Program-made: the position numbers and the translations under genes
Assembly: GCF_016907315.1 (NCBI RefSeq)
Contig: NZ_JAFBBS010000001.1
Span: forward strand, 3,100,001-3,164,000
Source of the DNA: Microbacterium esteraromaticum
Lineage (GTDB): Bacteria > Actinomycetota > Actinomycetes > Actinomycetales > Microbacteriaceae
Direction of reading: 5' to 3'
DNA length: 64,000 nucleotides
Notes under the pieces: generated by a model
The model's input: only the letters and a program-made list of their open reading frames with translations
Database searches by the model: none
What the model was told of the DNA's origin: nothing
Part shown: piece by piece, positions 9,220 through 17,540 of the stretch
Layout: each line of letters begins with the position of its first letter
Numbering within the stretch: position 1 is the stretch's first letter

Positions 9220-9867
9220 CTACTCGGGCAGGACGATCGGTGCAGTCGGGGGATTGCCGTGGCGACGCACCTTGAGGATGCGGTAGCCCTTGCCCGTCGC
9301 GGCTCGGGTCACGCTGTATCCCGGGGTGAAGACCGACGTCATCCATCGCTGCAGCGAGTCCGAGCCGAGGTTTCGCTGCACGACCATCCACGCGTCGCTG
9401 CGCTCGTCGAGACGGGGGATCCAGCGCTCGAGCATGCTGTGCAGTTCGCTCTTGCCGACGCGGATCGGCGGGTTCGAGCGGATCGTCGTGAACGCGACAT
9501 CGTCGGGAACATCCTCGGGCTTCACGGCGTTGACATTGGTGAGGCCAAGGGACTCGGCGTTGCGTCGGGTCAGATCCAGCGCCCGCTCGTTGACGTCGAC
9601 CGCCCAGATGGTGGCGTGCGGCGCTGAGAGGGCCATGGTGAGGGTGATCGGACCCCAACCGCATCCGAGGTCGAGGAAATTGCCGCTGGGCGGCAGAGGA
9701 GCCATGTTGGCGAACAGCACCGCGGTGCCGGTGTCGAGACGGTCGGGACTGAACACGCCGCCGGCGGTGGTCACCTCGCGGTCGCGCCCCGCGAGCGGGA
9801 CCGTGATGGTTCGAAGATTCTCGGCACTGGCCGGGGCCGCACTGAAGTAATGATCGGACGACGGCAT
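9220..9867 (-). CDS. Class I SAM-dependent methyltransferase, RsmC/RlmG-like
   Basis: The 215-residue protein carries the SAM-binding loop LDLGCGWGP (about residues 66-73), an acidic strand end AVDVNERAL and the N6/N2-type motif SNPPIRVG (about 131-138). SNPPF/I after a GCGxG loop is typical of the RsmC/RlmG family that methylates guanine N2 in rRNA. The N-terminal pseudo-domain of full RsmC is absent, so this matches the short actinobacterial form. The substrate is inferred only. It is divergent from hflX across 70 bp. Confidence 0.85.
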   Translation of the reverse strand: MPSSDHYFSAAPASAENLRTITVPLAGRDREVTTAGGVFSPDRLDTGTAVLFANMAPLPPSGNFLDLGCGWGPITLTMALSAPHATIWAVDVNERALDLTRRNAESLGLTNVNAVKPEDVPDDVAFTTIRSNPPIRVGKSELHSMLERWIPRLDERSDAWMVVQRNLGSDSLQRWMTSVFTPGYSVTRAATGKGYRILKVRRHGNPPTAPIVLPE

Positions 9868-9937
9868 GCAGTGAGCGTACCGGACACCGCGGGCTAAGGT
9901 TAAGGCGCTTCTCAGAGAGGACAGAGTTCACCACCGG

Positions 9938-11446
9938 ATGACGAACACCAACGACGACAACACCACACAGGATGCACTGGATCGCGTGCTGGCGAATTCC
10001 GAGCCGCGCACTCAGCCGCGCGTGTTCGGCGCAGCTCAGGCGCTGCAGGACACGGCATCCGCCGCCCACACCGATGCGGACGGCGAGCAGTGGGACCTCG
10101 AGGACCGACATGCGCTTCGTCGCGTCGCGGGCCTCTCCACCGAGCTCGAAGACGTCACCGAGGTGGAGTACCGCCAGCTGCGCCTCGAGAACGTGGTGCT
10201 GGTTGGCGTGTACCCACAGGGTGCGCAGGAGGATGCCGAGAACTCGCTGCGCGAGCTCGCCGCTCTCGCCGAGACCGCCGGCGCCGTCGTGCTCGACGGT
10301 CTGCTGCAGCGCAGGCCGCATCCCGACCCCGCGACCTACCTCGGCCGAGGCAAGGCGCAGGAGCTGAAAGAGATCGTCGCCGCCGTCGGCGCGGACACGG
10401 TGATCGCCGACACCGAGCTCGCCTCCAGCCAGCGCCGCGCCCTCGAGGACGTCGTGAAGGTGAAGGTCATCGACCGCACCACCGTCATCCTCGACATCTT
10501 CAGTCAGCATGCGAAGAGCCGTGAGGGCAAGGCTCAGGTCGAGCTGGCACAGCTCGAATACCTGCTTCCGCGCCTGCGCGGCTGGGGTGAGTCGATGAGC
10601 CGCCAGGCCGGTGGCCAGGTCGGTGCCGGCGGCGCGGGTATGGGTTCGCGTGGACCGGGTGAGACGAAGATCGAGCTCGACCGCCGCCGCATCCGCACGC
10701 GCATGGCGCAGCTGCGCAAGCAGATCCGGGACTTCGCACCCGCTCGCGATGCCAAGCGCGCTGAGCGCAAACGCAACACGATCCCGTCCGTCGCGATCGC
10801 CGGATACACGAACGCCGGCAAGTCGAGCCTGCTGAACGCGCTGACCAGTGCGGGCGTTCTGGTCGAGAACGCCCTGTTCGCAACCCTGGATGCCACCGTG
10901 CGCCGCGCCGAGTCGGCTGACGGCCGGGTCTACACCCTCGCCGACACCGTCGGATTCGTGCGCAACCTGCCGCACCAGCTCGTCGAGGCGTTCCGATCCA
11001 CCCTCGAGGAGGTCGGTCAGGCGGACCTGCTCGTGCACGTGGTCGACGGCTCGCATCCCGACCCGTCGGCCCAGCTGCAGACTGTGCGCGACGTGATCGG
11101 AGATGTCGGCGGGCGGGACATCCCCGAGATCGTCGTCTTCAACAAGGCCGACCTGATCGACGCCGACGAGCGGCTGGTGCTGCGCGGGCTCGCGCCAGAC
11201 GCGCATTTCGTGTCGTCGCGCACGGGGGAGGGCATCCCCGAACTGCGGGCGGAGATCGAGCGCCGGCTGCCGATGCCGGCCGTCGAGGTCCGCGCGCTGG
11301 TGCCGTACGACCGCGGCGACCTCATCTCGGCCGTGCACGAGAGCGGTGTGCTGATCTCGGCTGAGCACGAAGAGAACGGCACCGCCGTGCATGCCCACGT
11401 CTCGGAGCGCCTCGCCGCCGAGCTCGCGCCCTTCACCGTCAGCTGA
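9938..11446 (+). CDS. hflX: GTPase HflX
   Basis: HflX is a ribosome-associated GTPase that splits stalled or stressed 70S ribosomes. The N-terminal HflX domain has YLGRGKAQEL. The linker has GPGETKIELDRRRIRTRM. The G domain has GYTNAGKSSLLNALT (G1), DATVRR, DTVGFVRNLP (G3) and FNKADL (G4). The 502-residue length includes a roughly 60-residue acidic N-terminal extension. It is followed immediately by a strong terminator. Confidence 0.95.
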   Translation: MTNTNDDNTTQDALDRVLANSEPRTQPRVFGAAQALQDTASAAHTDADGEQWDLEDRHALRRVAGLSTELEDVTEVEYRQLRLENVVLVGVYPQGAQEDAENSLRELAALAETAGAVVLDGLLQRRPHPDPATYLGRGKAQELKEIVAAVGADTVIADTELASSQRRALEDVVKVKVIDRTTVILDIFSQHAKSREGKAQVELAQLEYLLPRLRGWGESMSRQAGGQVGAGGAGMGSRGPGETKIELDRRRIRTRMAQLRKQIRDFAPARDAKRAERKRNTIPSVAIAGYTNAGKSSLLNALTSAGVLVENALFATLDATVRRAESADGRVYTLADTVGFVRNLPHQLVEAFRSTLEEVGQADLLVHVVDGSHPDPSAQLQTVRDVIGDVGGRDIPEIVVFNKADLIDADERLVLRGLAPDAHFVSSRTGEGIPELRAEIERRLPMPAVEVRALVPYDRGDLISAVHESGVLISAEHEENGTAVHAHVSERLAAELAPFTVS

Positions 11447-11450
11447 GCGA

Positions 11451-11480
11451 TCTGCTGCGGGCGGACGTCCGCCCGCAGCA
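11451..11480. terminator. Perfect 30-nt palindrome, bidirectional terminator
   Basis: CTGCTGCGGGCGGAC is followed directly by its exact reverse complement. It sits between the convergent hflX and SIMPL-domain genes, just past the hflX stop at 11446 and before the other gene's stop at 11489. There is no U-tract, which is usual for actinobacterial terminators. Confidence 0.8.
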
Positions 11481-11488
11481 GGCGTCGC

Positions 11489-12139
11489 TCAGGATGCCGA
11501 GAAGCGACCTTCGACTGTGGCGGAGACCGTGATCTCCTCGCCGTGGAATTCCATGGCCGGAGCGGAGTCCATTGCCATGCCCCTCATGGCCACGGGTTTG
11601 AATGAGGCGCTCTCCGTCGACATCAGCCCGCGATCGGAGATCTCCTTCGGGGTGACGCTGTGCAATCCGAGCGCCTCAGCGTAGGCCTGCGCGCGCGACA
11701 CGGCGATGCCGACCGCCTGGGTGGCGACCTCGCGCTCGACCTCGCGCTCGGTCTCGGGGGTGAGGTGCCAGTCGACCGAGGAGACCGTCAGACCGTCGTC
11801 GGCCGAGATGTCGGTCACCCAGACGGACATCTCGGAGAAGTCCGAGAACGTGGCGGTGAAGTCGATGCTCGCACGGTAGACGGGTGCCAGCTTCTTGCCC
11901 TCGCTGTTCCACGGTCGGTCGGCGTACACGCTCACCCGCTGGCTGGTCCACTCGGCGACGCTGCCCGCTGTCTTGCGGGATTCGATGCCCTCGCGCACGG
12001 GGGCCGCAGCCGCGAGAGTGCGCTCCACGACCTCAGCGCGGCTGGGGCCCTCGAAGGAGACCGAGAGGTGCACGGTCGCACGTTCGGGGGCGACGCGCAG
12101 CTCATGCTCGCCGCGCACGGTGATGATGACTTCACTCAT
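11489..12139 (-). CDS. SIMPL (DUF541) domain protein
   Basis: This 216-residue protein begins SEVIITVRGEHELRVAPERATVHLSVSFEG, the typical opening of the SIMPL/DUF541 family. Later it has the conserved AVGIAVSRAQAYAEALGL helix. Family members are usually periplasmic or cytosolic, with reported roles in oxidative stress or signalling. No signal peptide is visible, so a cytosolic location is inferred. ATG at 12139 was chosen because the upstream open frame runs towards ssrA and has no homology. Confidence 0.85.
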   Translation of the reverse strand: MSEVIITVRGEHELRVAPERATVHLSVSFEGPSRAEVVERTLAAAAPVREGIESRKTAGSVAEWTSQRVSVYADRPWNSEGKKLAPVYRASIDFTATFSDFSEMSVWVTDISADDGLTVSSVDWHLTPETEREVEREVATQAVGIAVSRAQAYAEALGLHSVTPKEISDRGLMSTESASFKPVAMRGMAMDSAPAMEFHGEEITVSATVEGRFSAS

Positions 12140-12284
12140 GCGTGCGACTGTACGGCACGGCACCGGCGTGGTGCTCGCGGAATAGCATCCGGGGTGGATC
12201 CGTTGTAGTCTGTGATGCTCGGGAGCACATGCTCCCGCTGGTAATTCCACAGTGTGACAGCGGCTCCTTCGCGAGAAGGTCCAC

Positions 12285-12654
12285 GGGGCTGATCGGTTTC
12301 GACGGCGCCTGTGTATCGACGAGAAGCGGGCCGAGGATGCAGGGTTATCTCGTGAACGCTCCCTGCGAACCTATAGTTGCCGAATCCAAGCGCAACGACT
12401 TCGCCCTCGCTGCCTAAGCGAGCCCGATAGTCCGTCAGACCGTATGTGATCCCGATACGGACCCTGGCGTCATCTAGGGATCTTGCTGCGTGACGGCGTC
12501 TGGACGTCACGTGGGACTCTTCCCAGACTGGGCTCGTCGACTTAGGTGTCTGTGACAAAGGTCGGAGCCGAGCAGAACGCTTTCACAGACTGCGCCCGGA
12601 GAAGACGTGGATTAGCAGCGTCGGACGGGGGTTCGATTCCCCCCAGCTCCACCA
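12285..12654 (+). ncRNA. ssrA: Transfer-messenger RNA (tmRNA)
   Basis: The gene opens GGGGCTGATCGGTTTCGACGG, whose first 7 nt pair with CAGCTCC before the encoded ACCA at 12651-12654. The T-arm GTTCGATTC is at 12631. The resume codon is GCC at 12379, and the tag reading frame (12379-12417) encodes AESKRNDFALAA followed by TAA. tmRNA with SmpB rescues stalled ribosomes and tags the nascent chain for ClpXP. The 3' end doubles as a phage attachment site. Confidence 0.97.
12631..12654. repeat. Attachment-site direct repeat, copy 1 (ssrA end of prophage)
   Basis: The 24 bp from GTTCGATTCC to the terminal CACCA form the T-arm and acceptor 3' strand of tmRNA. They recur exactly at 17541-17564. The flanks after both copies also share a similar stretch (GCCGTTGTCAC here, GCCGCTGTCAC at the other). 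This is the att core at which the prophage entered ssrA. Confidence 0.9.
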
Positions 12655-12673
12655 CAGCCGTTGTCACACGAAG

Positions 12674-12712
12674 AGGCCCGCCTCCCCATGGAAACATTGG
12701 GGAGGCGGGCCT
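12674..12712 (+). terminator. Rho-independent terminator downstream of ssrA (phage side)
   Basis: A 15-bp perfect stem (12674-12688 with 12698-12712, arm AGGCCCGCCTCCCCA) has a 9-nt loop and is followed by a U-run (CTTTTTG). It lies 20 nt after tmRNA. Because it is inside the element boundary, the phage appears to supply the terminator that replaces the host one now stranded beyond 17583. Confidence 0.9.
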
Positions 12713-12734
12713 TTTTGCGTATGTGGATAACTGG

Positions 12735-12856
12735 TCAGGCGGCGAGCCCTGCCCACACTTTGCCCACATCTGCCGCTGTCGCGCGTTCATCGAGCCTGCT
12801 GCGACGTCGTCCAGGTCGTCGTCGAACGGGTCGGCGTAGGTGTCGAGGGTAGCTCG
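12735..12856 (-). pseudogene. Tyrosine integrase, C-terminal remnant with frameshift
   Basis: Read on the minus strand from about 12855, one frame gives TLDTYADPFDDDLDDVAA, the typical C-terminal block of actinophage tyrosine integrases after the catalytic Tyr region. One base is missing near 12800. The adjacent frame then continues RLDERATAADVGKVWAGLAA and a stop at 12735. The rest of the enzyme, including the catalytic R-H-R residues, is gone. Position next to the att repeat and orientation towards ssrA fit an integrase beside attP. Confidence 0.7.
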
Positions 12857-13023
12857 CTGAACACGCCGTGCGCGCGGCCCGGGAAGCCTCCGACGACACC
12901 GTGCAGTTGCGCGAAAACGTGCAGGCGCTCCGCAGCGACCTTGGTGGCACTCAATTCGACATCCGCGGTATCCGCAAAGACTTCGGCCGTATCGCTCACG
13001 TCATTACCCAAAAGGGGTCCTGA
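12853..13023 (+). pseudogene. 5'-truncated phage coiled-coil gene (DUF2746-like)
   Basis: After an in-frame stop at 12850-12852 the frame reads LAEHAVRAAREASDDTVQL and continues as a charged helix ending RIAHVITQKGS. It resembles the C-terminal coiled coil of DUF2746-type proteins that precede holins in actinophages (a tentative match). The 5' part is missing at the deletion junction. A GTG at 12868 could still start a 51-residue peptide. The TGA stop overlaps the holin start (TGATG), which may preserve coupling. Confidence 0.55.
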
Positions 13024-13331
13024 TGGACATCACTCTTCCCACCATTCCCGCCGGGGTGCTCGTGCTCCTGGCATTGCCCGCCCCCTATGTGCAGGCGCTG
13101 ATCCAGCGACCGGCATGGTCTCGGACCGTGAAGAAGGTCGTCGCACTCGTCGTGGCCCTGGTGCTCACGGCCGTCGTGCTTGGCTTCTACTATGTGTACA
13201 CCGGCGACACGGTGCCGGCGTGGCCGGCCCTCGTGTTGCTCGCGATCGTCGTCACTCAGGCCTCCTACGTCATGGTGACGAAGAGCACCGCGTCCGCGCT
13301 CGAACAGCGCACCTCCCCGCCCCGCTACTAA
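13023..13331 (+). CDS. Holin-like membrane protein
   Basis: This 102-residue protein has three hydrophobic segments (about residues 8-25, 38-60 and 66-84) with a basic linker (RPAWSRTVKK) and a charged C-terminus. The size, topology and position after a coiled-coil phage gene suggest a holin, which permeabilises the membrane for the endolysin. No endolysin gene remains. ATG overlaps the preceding stop. Alternatively it is an unrelated small phage membrane protein. Confidence 0.65.
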   Translation: MDITLPTIPAGVLVLLALPAPYVQALIQRPAWSRTVKKVVALVVALVLTAVVLGFYYVYTGDTVPAWPALVLLAIVVTQASYVMVTKSTASALEQRTSPPRY

Positions 13332-13349
13332 GACTCTGAGAGGGCTCCA

Positions 13350-14882
13350 ATCACGGCGTACCCCGCATACATTCCGACCCGCATCGTCACCCTCGGTGGC
13401 GCTGCGAGCCTCGAATCGTCCATGCCCCTGAGGGTGACTGTCCAGATTAAGGCGTCCCGTTCGTTGGTGTGGGGAGCGACCGGTTACCGGTTCGAAGCGA
13501 CCGGCACTACCGTGACCGGTGAGTCCAACGGCAGCGAGGTGTCACTCCCGCTGCCGCTAACGGATCTCTCGGGATGGCGTGACGCTGTGACTGGAGCGAT
13601 CATCGACACATCATCGCCGGACTCGTTCAGCCACACGTACACGGCGACAGCGCAGATCGGCGAGAAGGCGTACGCGTATGGCCCGTTCGTCGTCCCAGCC
13701 GGAAGTGAGCCGATCGACATCGATCTCACCGTGCCGGCAGGAACAGTCGCGGGCGGCGCAGTGTCGATATCGGACTCGTGGTCCGCTTCGATCCTCGCGG
13801 CTGAGGAGGGCGCTGAAGCTGCAGGGCCAGCGGTGCTGCAGGCCCAGGCGGCAGCCGCTGAAGCGGCGGCATCAGCGGCTCAGGCTCAGGCAATCGCGCT
13901 GAGTGAGGTGAGCGAGGCGCAGGGTGCCGTCTTCAAGGTGCAGTCGACCCCGCCCGAGAACGCGACCGAGGGTGGGTTGCCGGTGGTCTGGATCGACACG
14001 ACGGAGCAGTTCGTGCCGACGCCGGTGAACCCGCCGACGCTGGCGTGGGACGACGCGCTGTCGCGGTTCACGGTGCCGACTGGAGTGATCGGCGTCGAGT
14101 ACGTGTGGACGTCGGGCGGCGGCGGCGTGGGGGCGACCCTGATGCCAGGTGCCACGCTCTCCACCTCAGGTGCGTACCCGAGGACTGTGACGGTTACCCC
14201 TGTCGCGAAGCTGGGGTACGTTCTGGCCTCCGGAGTCGTGTCGTTCGTGCACGATTTCCCAGACCCCAGCGCGGTGACCGTGATGACTTCGGATGGTTTC
14301 GGTGGCAGTGCCGACCCGGATATAACAGGCCGAGTCGCGGACCTGGGTCTCGGCGGCACACTGACTCCCTCATGGGTGGATGCTGCGGCGTGGAACGTGG
14401 ATGGGGCTGGCCGGGCTGTCGCATCTGGCGTGACTTCGGGTATCGGTCGACTCGTGCTCGCTCCTGCCATGCGGAACCTGCGCGTCGAGCTCGAGGTTAC
14501 GACGCTCGCGGAAGACTTCGACTTGTCCGTGCGCGGCCCCAGCAGGGTCGAGGGCAAGCCTCTCGGTTATGTCGAGCTGGCGCTCGGTCCGTCGTCGGTG
14601 GGTCTCCGAGTCGCCAATGGTGCCGGAGGTGGCGCCGAAGTCGGTCCCGGCAGCGGCGCCACGCTGGTCCCACAGGCCGGACTCTGGGTGATCCAGATCT
14701 ACGTGACGACGGTGACCATCACCGACCCGGCGAGCCACGTCCGCGTCTGGGATCTCTCCGATTCGACGAAGTTCGATCCTGGTTCGCTCCGCGACGGGCC
14801 GCGCGAGATCTGGATGCGCAAGAACAGCGCCGGCACAGGGACCGTGATTGACAGCATCAAGATGAGCAAGGTGGGCTTCTGA
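13350..14882 (+). CDS. Phage minor tail-type protein (start codon appears to be ATC)
   Basis: The sequence from 13350 reads TAYPAYIPTRIVTLGG then SSMPLRVTVQIKASRSLVW, an opening I associate with actinophage tail proteins. No ATG, GTG, TTG or CTG lies in frame between the holin stop (13329-13331) and ATG at 13422. ATC at 13350 has GAGAGGG 5 nt upstream, so the original ATG may have mutated to ATC. Otherwise translation starts at 13422 and loses 24 residues. An Ala/Glu-rich coiled coil lies near residues 150-190, followed by a C-terminal beta-rich, lectin-like region. The predicted length is 510 residues from 13350. Confidence 0.65.
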   Translation: MTAYPAYIPTRIVTLGGAASLESSMPLRVTVQIKASRSLVWGATGYRFEATGTTVTGESNGSEVSLPLPLTDLSGWRDAVTGAIIDTSSPDSFSHTYTATAQIGEKAYAYGPFVVPAGSEPIDIDLTVPAGTVAGGAVSISDSWSASILAAEEGAEAAGPAVLQAQAAAAEAAASAAQAQAIALSEVSEAQGAVFKVQSTPPENATEGGLPVVWIDTTEQFVPTPVNPPTLAWDDALSRFTVPTGVIGVEYVWTSGGGGVGATLMPGATLSTSGAYPRTVTVTPVAKLGYVLASGVVSFVHDFPDPSAVTVMTSDGFGGSADPDITGRVADLGLGGTLTPSWVDAAAWNVDGAGRAVASGVTSGIGRLVLAPAMRNLRVELEVTTLAEDFDLSVRGPSRVEGKPLGYVELALGPSSVGLRVANGAGGGAEVGPGSGATLVPQAGLWVIQIYVTTVTITDPASHVRVWDLSDSTKFDPGSLRDGPREIWMRKNSAGTGTVIDSIKMSKVGF

Positions 14883-14883
14883 C

Positions 14884-16089
14884 ATGGTCGCTGCGATTCG
14901 CAGGCATGACGCATCTCGCAATGAGTGGGTGCCCGTCATACCGAAGACATGGGACGGGAATGGATGGTCTCGGCCAGAGAACGACTACACGACCGTCCGT
15001 CGTTCGCCATTCGACCCATACCTTCCGGCCGGATCGGTCTTCACTCGTGATGTCTCCGCGATGCCGCTCGCAGCACGGTCCGGTGACATGGCCACCTGGA
15101 TGGCTGCGAACGTCAACTATGGATCGGGGTTCGGGCCGACAGCCCTGAACACGTCCGTCAGCGGCACGCACCCGGTGCAGACGGTCATCGTGGATTCCCG
15201 CATGCCTGGCATTCACCGTGTGCACATGACATGCGGTGGGATCGGCGCGAGCAGGTACGGGCACGAGGTTCTATCCGGGTGGGTCCCGTGGCCCGCGTGG
15301 CTGGACGAGTCATGCTTGCAGGGCGGGCAGGACTCCGGCGTCCTAATTATCGACATCGGTTCCGGCCTCATCCGCGAGTACTACCTGGTCGAGCAGTCCG
15401 CCGGCTACAAGAACCGATTCACCGCGCTCGTCGGCGGATTCACCCTCTATGAGCGTGATCTCGCAGATCTGGTGGAGCGCAACTACCCTATGCAGTTGCG
15501 TGAGGGATCGCAGACTGTGGTCCGCATGCACAATTGGGCGGGGTGGATTGACATCGCCGGGGCGCGGAAGGGGGAGATCAACCATGCGATCGCATTCACA
15601 TGCGCGAACATGGCGCTCCCTACAAGCCTCGGCGAAGCGATCGACCCGAACGGGCTGCGCTACGTCACCAAGGGAGCATCTTGGCCTCCTCAATCAGGGG
15701 ACGGCGACACCTCAAATCCGAGCGACATGGTGCCAATCCACGGCCAATGGGCGCGCCTGCCGATGGGCCTCGACCTATCCGAGACAGGCCCATATCCGCC
15801 GTTTCTGCGAATGGTGATCCGTGCGATCCAGAAGTACGGGATGGTCTCCACCGACACGAACAATTTCGTTCACGCGTTCAACGCGGAGCCGGGATTCTAC
15901 GAGCGGGAGTTCCTGGGCGTAGACCCGTGGTCCAGCTCAGGGGACATTGTGGCGAAGTATCGGGCGCTGAACATCCGAGAGGGTCGAGACCCGGTGGATG
16001 CGCTTTCGGTCGCTGCGTTCCCTTGGGCGCAAACTCAGTGGGCCCCTCGTCACTGGGGTGCACCGACGAGGATTGCGGCTCAGCCCTGA
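14884..16089 (+). CDS. Phage tail-associated protein of unknown function
   Basis: This 401-residue protein begins 1 bp after the preceding stop. I do not recognise a catalytic family. It has many aromatic and Gly residues and beta-rich texture. The C-terminal part includes IHGQWARLPMGLDL and FLRMVIRAIQKYGMVSTDT; an AaQkYG motif of this kind occurs in several actinobacterial secreted and phage-encoded proteins (recalled). There are no transmembrane segments or signal peptide. Position suggests a tail tip or receptor-binding component. Its last 10 bp overlap the convergent acyltransferase gene. Confidence 0.6.
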   Translation: MVAAIRRHDASRNEWVPVIPKTWDGNGWSRPENDYTTVRRSPFDPYLPAGSVFTRDVSAMPLAARSGDMATWMAANVNYGSGFGPTALNTSVSGTHPVQTVIVDSRMPGIHRVHMTCGGIGASRYGHEVLSGWVPWPAWLDESCLQGGQDSGVLIIDIGSGLIREYYLVEQSAGYKNRFTALVGGFTLYERDLADLVERNYPMQLREGSQTVVRMHNWAGWIDIAGARKGEINHAIAFTCANMALPTSLGEAIDPNGLRYVTKGASWPPQSGDGDTSNPSDMVPIHGQWARLPMGLDLSETGPYPPFLRMVIRAIQKYGMVSTDTNNFVHAFNAEPGFYEREFLGVDPWSSSGDIVAKYRALNIREGRDPVDALSVAAFPWAQTQWAPRHWGAPTRIAAQP

Positions 16090-17147
16090 CCTGCGGCCTC
16101 GAGCGTGCGCACGGTGGTGCGCGGGGGCTTCACGCGAGCCCGGAGTTTCATCGCCGGGCGCTCGACGAGCAACCAACTCGCCCATGCGAGCGGCACCGTC
16201 GCGGCGATTGAGGTCAGAACGTAGAGCCAGAGCGGCAGGTCTCGCCCGATCGTGATCGCGAGAAGTTGCTGCACCGGGAAGGCATAGACGTACATCCCGT
16301 AGGAGATGTCGTTCTCGGCGCCGACCCGGTGCAGTGGCAACGCGACGCCAAGCCACATGCAGAGGTACGCCAGGGGAACCGCCGCCAGGATGTCGAACGT
16401 GCCAGTTACAATCGTCAGCACGACGGCCGCAGCGGATGCTGCGGCGAACTCCCACCGGTATGCGACCCGGTGGCGGAGGAAATACAACAGCGCACCGGCG
16501 GCGAAGTAGGTTCCGAGGCGCACAGTGTGCAGGATTACGTTGATGTGCAGCACGTCAAGATACACGTGCGCGGCGGTGACGGCCATTCCGGCGACCAGCG
16601 TGACGACGAGCACGCGCACGAGCCATCGTCGCGAGATGAACGTCATTGCGAGCCCGATGGCGAGGTAACACAAAGCCTCGTAGAACAGCGTCCACAGCGA
16701 CCCGTTCCACGCTCCCGCGTATGGCGCGTCTGTCAGCGTGCCAGTCATTTCGAACGTGAAGATGTATAGGCCCGCGTTCTTGACCAGGTACTCAAGCCCA
16801 GCGCCGATCGAGTAGTCGCCCATGACGAATGCTGAAAGCGGGGCGAACACAAATGCTGTCACCGCGAGCACGACGATGAACGCTGGATAGATCCGCAGGA
16901 GTCGACGCAACAGGAACGGGCCGAGCTTCGAGTGGTCCCGGCTGCCCGCGATCAGGTATCCGGAGATCACGAAGAACCCGGCAACCGCCCACGATCCGAG
17001 CGAGTTGAACGCACCAGGGCCGGCTGGCTCGTCACCGTGCCCGTTCAACGGCCACGAATGAGAGACGATCACCGCCGTTGCCAAAAGCAACCGCAGAGCA
17101 TTCAGGCTGTTCCGCTTCGGGTTGAACGCGGCCCCCAGTGAAGTCAT
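16080..17147 (-). CDS. Acyltransferase family 3 membrane protein (prophage cargo)
   Basis: This is a 355-residue membrane protein of the OafA/AT3 type. It opens with NSLNALRLLLATAVIVSHSWPL, with the conserved Arg and His of helix 1, then GSWAVAGFFVISGYLIAGS and RRLLRIYPAF. About ten hydrophobic helices follow, with WTLFYEALCYLAIG and the late motif SYGMYVYAFPVQQL. Such enzymes O-acylate surface carbohydrates. Opposite orientation at the element's edge fits a lysogenic-conversion gene that changes phage receptors. It appears intact, although the prophage is dead. Confidence 0.85.
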   Translation of the reverse strand: MTSLGAAFNPKRNSLNALRLLLATAVIVSHSWPLNGHGDEPAGPGAFNSLGSWAVAGFFVISGYLIAGSRDHSKLGPFLLRRLLRIYPAFIVVLAVTAFVFAPLSAFVMGDYSIGAGLEYLVKNAGLYIFTFEMTGTLTDAPYAGAWNGSLWTLFYEALCYLAIGLAMTFISRRWLVRVLVVTLVAGMAVTAAHVYLDVLHINVILHTVRLGTYFAAGALLYFLRHRVAYRWEFAAASAAAVVLTIVTGTFDILAAVPLAYLCMWLGVALPLHRVGAENDISYGMYVYAFPVQQLLAITIGRDLPLWLYVLTSIAATVPLAWASWLLVERPAMKLRARVKPPRTTVRTLEAAGQG

Positions 17148-17540
17148 AGGCCTGAGCGTACAGACTGAGCGAACTCAGGCTCATTCCTAGGTGACCTCTT
17201 CGGGGGTCGTGCTCGGCGGAGGGTCCGGTTCCCTGCGCGATTGGTTGCCCCCACGCCCATGCGGACAGCGTATGTCGGTGGCCGGGGAGACCATAGGGCC
17301 ATACTGCCCGAAGCCCTGCTCGCATTCGAGCGCGCCCACCCTCGCCACGACGGCACCAAGGAAGACACCATTTGCGCCGAGCTCGGACAATGAGGGACGG
17401 GCACGCGGCTCGGCGACGCGACTTAGTGAGCACATTCTGAGCCCACTTTCGATACTCCGCTACTTCGGCTGCCCCTCCCTTGCCCCACCAAAACCCGGGT
17501 GATTTCGCCAGGGCGCTATCGTTCCGTGTGCCTGGGCAGA
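17148..17540. other. Prophage end region without a convincing gene
   Basis: About 390 bp lie between the acyltransferase start and the second att repeat. Short open frames exist on both strands (for example about 80 codons on the minus strand from 17435), but none has a Shine-Dalgarno, recognisable family or convincing amino-acid texture. The acyltransferase promoter must lie near 17150-17200. The rest is probably degraded phage DNA. Confidence 0.6.

Noticed and set aside
9888..9910. Iron-box-like CTAAGGTTAAGGC upstream of hflX
   Set aside because: Only a half-site resemblance; the second arm is missing.
9068..11398. A 776-codon open frame on the minus strand opposite hflX
   Set aside because: It is the antisense shadow of high-GC coding DNA (hflX, the methyltransferase gene and dapF), with low-complexity composition and no family motif.
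13422..14882. Treating ATG 13422 as the certain start of the tail-type gene
   Set aside because: In-frame sequence before it looks like a conserved phage N-terminus, so 13350 is preferred, with the doubt stated.
17187..17435. An 82-codon minus-strand frame at the prophage edge
   Set aside because: No Shine-Dalgarno, no family resemblance, and overlapping frames of similar length on both strands.
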